Source of the DNA: an uncultured Planctomycetota bacterium | Lineage (GTDB): Bacteria; Planctomycetota; Planctomycetia; Pirellulales; Thermoguttaceae | NCBI GenBank assembly: GCA_900317365.1 | Contig: ONGM01000150.1 | Coordinates: forward strand, 1-37,753 | Direction: 5' to 3' | Length of the DNA stretch: 37,753 nucleotides | Shown here: in pieces, positions 35,201-37,753 of the stretch | How positions within the stretch are numbered: position 1 is the stretch's first letter | Layout: every line of letters begins with the position of its first letter | The notes under the pieces: generated by a model | What the model was told of the DNA's origin: nothing | Databases searched by the model: none | Seen by the model: the letters and a program-made list of their open reading frames with translations, nothing else | Made by a program: the position numbers and the translations under genes

Positions 35201-37411
35201 GGGATTTTGAAGCGCGTAGAAGACGACGCGTCCTTGTTTCGTAGCGAACATTTCGGCGTGAAGAGTCGTCAGAACGCCGTGTAGCATGACGCAGTCGACG
35301 TGTTCGAGATTGTAGATTTCCGTGGAAATTTCCGCGATTTTCGCCAGTTCTTCGATTTGTTCGATCATCTGGCGAATCCGTTGAAATTCGGCGTCCGTGG
35401 CATTGTCGACGACAACGACGTCGATATTGTCAAGAACGATCGGAGTGAAGTCTTGAACGACGCCGACGCCGCGACCGAAGCCTGGTCCGCCCGGTCCGGG
35501 TCCGCCGAAGTCGGGACCGCCGGAACCAGGACCGCCGAAGCCGCTGTCGGTAAGATCGCCAAGATCGTCTTGATATGCGACTTGACGCACTCCGCCGAAG
35601 TTTGCGCGTCGCACGGCGACGGCGTTCGCCACGTCTTCCATCGCGTCGTCAAGCGGGCGATGAACGCGCTCGCGGCTCAGAGCGAGATCGATCGTCTCTT
35701 GCACCGTAGCGTTTTCAAACGGCTTAATTTGTTCCGCGAGTCGATTCTCGAGCGGAATTTCACATGCGAAAGGTTGAATTTCCGGTAGATTACGACTGCA
35801 GAGTTCCCTTGCGATCGCGTCGATTCGAGCCGAACTGATCGGCGATTGCGCCGTAGCGGGGCGTTTTCCTGCGTCGTATTCAAAGATTTGACGGATTTTT
35901 CTCGCGTCGCCGTTTCTGATCGGAATGAATCGACGCACGTTTCCGTTTTGTAGCGGAGGTTGATCCATCGCGCGCAAGAGGGCCAGCATCTGCGTGCAGA
36001 TACCGGAGTCGCCGTCAACGGTAATTTGCTTTTTGAGCGCGTTGATAGAAATTTCACACGAGCGCTCTTGCAACTCGACGATTTCGCTCGCTTCCGACGC
36101 CGCGTTTCGTTTCACAAATCGATACACGACGACTTGACGTTCGCTAAAAGGCGCCTCGGAATTGGTTTGAACGCGCGTCAATCGGTCGCCGAAGAGTTGC
36201 AACAGCGAGTCTTGCAGTTCTTCGACTTTTCGATACTGAGGGTAGTAAACGTCGGCAATGGTTCCGACGCTTTGACGTTCCGGCGTTTGAGCGTTGGCGA
36301 GACTGGAGTTCCCAAGCGCGACGTTGACGCGATCGCCTTCGTTCCCATTGATGGGCGCGACAATTCCGGTAGCGACGCGCAGATCGGGTTCATACGCGGA
36401 GGGTCGGGCAGGATACACCTGGAATTTCGCCAGATACGCGCGAACCTCGCGTTGGGTTTTGCGATTTGTGTGGACGATAATGACGCCTAATCGTGGGTCA
36501 ACTTTGATAGCGACTTCCGGATTCGCCGCAAATTCTTTTTGCGCAAGTTGCGCGACACGATCGCAGGTAGCCGGCGAGCATCGGTACGTTGCGACGTCGA
36601 GTATGAGATCGTCATTGTTATTTAATGAACGTCGAGCGGCGAGATTTCCAGCGGCAGCGTCTCGCAGAGTCGGCGTATCTTCGTCCAAGTTCGCTTGCGG
36701 CGCACTTCCGCCGCCGAACGCGACGGCGTATTCTCTCCGATCCGGAGTCAGCGCGCCTTGCGGTTCGTACGCAATTTTAACGAAGTCGTTTTGCTCGGGG
36801 TCGTAGAGCTGTCGATCGCCGCTAGGCCGTTCTTTTTCAATGACGTCTTGCGTAACGGTCGAAGGTTTCGCGGCGGCGACTCCGGCGACGCCGACATATT
36901 CTTCCGCGTTCAAAAACGCTTCGAAGAGCGGCTCGCTGAAATCGTTGAGAAACTTTTCGGTGATCTCAATCGACTTCTCCGGACCATAGACGGTGATCGT
37001 TTGGTCTTTTTCGTTATATCTCCAAGTCGTCTGTTTGCGCAATTCGTCGGAGAGTAGACGTTGAATAAAGGTACCGACGAGATCGGCGTCGTGTTCGGTC
37101 GGCGCTTTGAAGGTTTTTTGAACGCATTTCTGGTTGTAAGTCGTTTCGCTCACAGCGGCGGTTTGAGGCGCGCGATATGCGCTTCCGCGTTGCGCGACGG
37201 TCGAATATTGATCGCTCGCGCCGGTTTGAGGAGTCGACGCAAACTGCGCATGAGCAGCGGACGTCGCGCCAAAGACGGTCGCGAAAATGATCAAGAGAAC
37301 CGTTGCGGACTGCAATGTTACGATGCGAATGACGCTAGGATCCGGAACCCAGGTCATTTTCGTCTGACGTTGCGTCTTGTGTTTACTCGACATATCCATA
37401 CTCTCGTTCAT
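32288..37411 (-). CDS. Giant secretin (GspD/PilQ-type outer-membrane channel)
   Basis: This 1707-residue protein forms a gated outer-membrane ring in type II-like or pilus systems. A signal sequence ends at AAHAQ (about 56). At least six N-module-like segments follow: about 270-335, 697-760, 770-838, 846-938, 946-1022 and 1033-1105, e.g. IIPLKNSLAENIRTIIQNV and FFQIRYGDAQQILQTLQTLL. A Gly/Pro-rich strip lies at 624-648. The secretin domain (about 1110-1390) shows QVQIQVLIAEVTL, LQVLSRPQVTAMDNQQA, the signature around VPYVSDLPVVGWLF and TPRIM. A 317-residue polar tail ends the protein. GspD is about 650 residues, so this is unusually long. Start: ATG 37411 is the longest; ATG 37393 has GAGAG seven bases upstream and may be the real one. 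A promoter lies at 37581-37609; no other secretion gene is present. Confidence 0.9.
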   Translation of the reverse strand: MNESMDMSSKHKTQRQTKMTWVPDPSVIRIVTLQSATVLLIIFATVFGATSAAHAQFASTPQTGASDQYSTVAQRGSAYRAPQTAAVSETTYNQKCVQKTFKAPTEHDADLVGTFIQRLLSDELRKQTTWRYNEKDQTITVYGPEKSIEITEKFLNDFSEPLFEAFLNAEEYVGVAGVAAAKPSTVTQDVIEKERPSGDRQLYDPEQNDFVKIAYEPQGALTPDRREYAVAFGGGSAPQANLDEDTPTLRDAAAGNLAARRSLNNNDDLILDVATYRCSPATCDRVAQLAQKEFAANPEVAIKVDPRLGVIIVHTNRKTQREVRAYLAKFQVYPARPSAYEPDLRVATGIVAPINGNEGDRVNVALGNSSLANAQTPERQSVGTIADVYYPQYRKVEELQDSLLQLFGDRLTRVQTNSEAPFSERQVVVYRFVKRNAASEASEIVELQERSCEISINALKKQITVDGDSGICTQMLALLRAMDQPPLQNGNVRRFIPIRNGDARKIRQIFEYDAGKRPATAQSPISSARIDAIARELCSRNLPEIQPFACEIPLENRLAEQIKPFENATVQETIDLALSRERVHRPLDDAMEDVANAVAVRRANFGGVRQVAYQDDLGDLTDSGFGGPGSGGPDFGGPGPGGPGFGRGVGVVQDFTPIVLDNIDVVVVDNATDAEFQRIRQMIEQIEELAKIAEISTEIYNLEHVDCVMLHGVLTTLHAEMFATKQGRVVFYALQNPNALLIAGWGQAFEDMKNLVQLFDQPIADGAGSFRVTRLKYASADEIATLLTDAFTLPTAAGSSGFMPRIRVFADVRANSLVIQASPNDWQEIQKILVELDVNKADTKLVTKIIPLKNSLAENIRTIIQNVIISAKQGTLDTTAAKFPILQLFSVDSTGKRLVESGIMMDVDVVADAFHNQLIVTAPEDCVEFMERLVELLDIAPKKAQIRFFQIRYGDAQQILQTLQTLLATADDTTATPTLPQADEEESFVPVRFAMDTRTNVIIAAAAPKELAIVDALIVALDVKDTAERKEEVVQLRNIQAMVVAEAIDNYLSQKQTLETASEVLSNYQLFEQQVIVIPEAISNSIIVSASPDEMEKILEMIKTFDKDPPQVQIQVLIAEVTLSNQEEFGIESGLQNSASFDRSMITSTNTGSSGTPGFDIIGNSGPGKNMASSVNPTNIAGQVLNNFAMGASDSSLGYGGFVVSASSRSVQLTLRALREKNRLQVLSRPQVTAMDNQQAFILVGQRVPRISGTNMTNYGVQMNATDTPVGLILLVTPRVTSDGRVVMEIGAEKSSLGNDSDATPIYSNNGEVVKSRSIDTIQTMTAISARDGETVMLGGLLTSTKEKISRGVPYVSDLPVVGWLFRYDQEVETRKELLIVMTPRIMRKDSNDFNEVLRVEMNKTHINLDEAMSMNGNMGLYDPSCNQGYQDKKTKRLLHELVHPDKMDELNNLPPYSPSKDYRPRPTTNSTNGASNSYSMGGVGSSAPSPASAADAYAAKRRYTTRPTPSTRSDAPSPSNSILNKPAVPYQDELLDDEFLLDDAENDFSANARLNRPKGNAREPARIAMRSGEGNPDDATNARRATELERQERAKAMLAGTSTPNSSRLLTEQTVANASRADDLRATANKSREDKTSNADKEEGNERLERSDAGSRTIFRGQAPTKRATPPRPRIFYWIDFNEPAPYQSAEENSSFKLFRWTSFQK

Positions 37412-37580
37412 TTATAATCGCGTCGAACGCGGCTCGCGTTAAAGGGTCGACGCGCGTTGCGTTCCGTTTGCGCGCGCGTCGTTAAGCGGCGTTTCGGAAC
37501 TTATGAGCGCCGTTTCCTACGACGCGTATAGTTACGTCGGCGCGTCTAACCGAGCGCGCGCGACGATAATAATTTGGCTA

Positions 37581-37609
37581 ATCCTAGAGTAAAATCGAGA
37601 ATTACTCAA
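37581..37609 (-). promoter_or_regulatory. Sigma70-like promoter of the secretin operon
   Basis: On the minus strand TTGAGT (37609-37604), 17 bp, TAGGAT (37586-37581); each box matches four of six consensus bases. The leader to ATG 37411 is about 165 bases. Confidence 0.4.
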
Positions 37610-37732
37610 GATCATTTCCGGTAGGCATAAAACCCACGCGATTTCCCGCGTTTTCCCGCGTCAAAGCGGTTTTCGTCCCTTGTGGCGGCGAAAACAAAAA
37701 ACGCCTAAAAACACGAGATTGAAAAAAGGCGG

Positions 37733-37753
37733 TGCAACCACTTTTGCAACCAC
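37733..37753. repeat. Short direct repeat at the right edge
   Basis: TGCAACCAC occurs at 37733-37741 and 37745-37753, three bases apart. The second copy ends exactly at the window boundary, so the array may continue. Two copies are too few to call it a repeat family. Confidence 0.4.

Larger units (their letters stand above)
37412..37753. other. Upstream region of the secretin and right window edge
   Basis: This 342-bp stretch has no gene. It holds the secretin promoter (37581-37609) and a short direct repeat at the edge (37733-37753). The rest is GC-rich DNA next to the gene and A-rich DNA at 37690-37725. Confidence 0.6.

Overview
The window looks like chromosome from a Gram-negative, double-membrane bacterium. 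It carries an AcrAB-type efflux pump with an outer-membrane factor, a DcaP-like porin, a very large secretin and several lipoprotein or signal-peptide proteins. The mix of a divergent DnaA, a nucleoside-permease-type MFS, a stand-alone GGQ release-factor-like protein and DUF11/CARDB-type exported proteins, with CpG-rich coding DNA, suggests Planctomycetota, perhaps Pirellulales or a relative. That placement is an inference; no rRNA is present to settle it. No phage, CRISPR, tRNA or rRNA was seen. The only mobile-element hint is a run of hairpins at the left edge.

Layout, left to right. 1-444: non-coding, with serial hairpins. 445-2164: a + strand run of release-factor-like protein, YraN-family protein and GNAT acetyltransferase. 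2245-6968: minus-strand adaptor and RND pump genes with an ATGA overlap. 6969-8151: a long gene-free divergent region with palindromes. 8152-9792: outer-membrane factor (+). 9916-12654: FtsK (-). 12888-13799: FolD (-). 14032-16050: FxsA then a divergent DnaA (-). 16462-19101: exported DUF11/CARDB-like repeat protein (+). 19569-22547: a 992-residue unrecognised protein with an internally duplicated module, behind a strong promoter and a long leader (+). 22719-24137: beta-CASP metallo-beta-lactamase (-). 24372-24911: small exported protein (+). 25043-25468: tandem-ACT protein (-). 25640-27532: porin (-), divergent from a nucleoside-type MFS at 27939-29774 (+) that carries a 66-bp tandem repeat. 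30042-30797: BON-domain protein (+). 30864-37411: lipoprotein and giant secretin, probably one operon (-).

Functional groups: a tripartite efflux system split across a divergent control region; replication and segregation genes (DnaA, FtsK) beside FolD; a probable outer/inner membrane uptake pair (porin and MFS); and a secretin, lipoprotein and BON envelope cluster. Many genes have readable sigma70-like promoters and clear hairpin-plus-T-run terminators.

Most unusual items: the roughly 200-residue insertion with five 66-bp repeats between the last two membrane helices of the MFS; the 992-residue duplicated-module protein; the DnaA with altered Walker B and sensor II positions; and the secretin of about 1700 residues with many N-modules. 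All functional statements come from reading motifs by eye; no database search was run.
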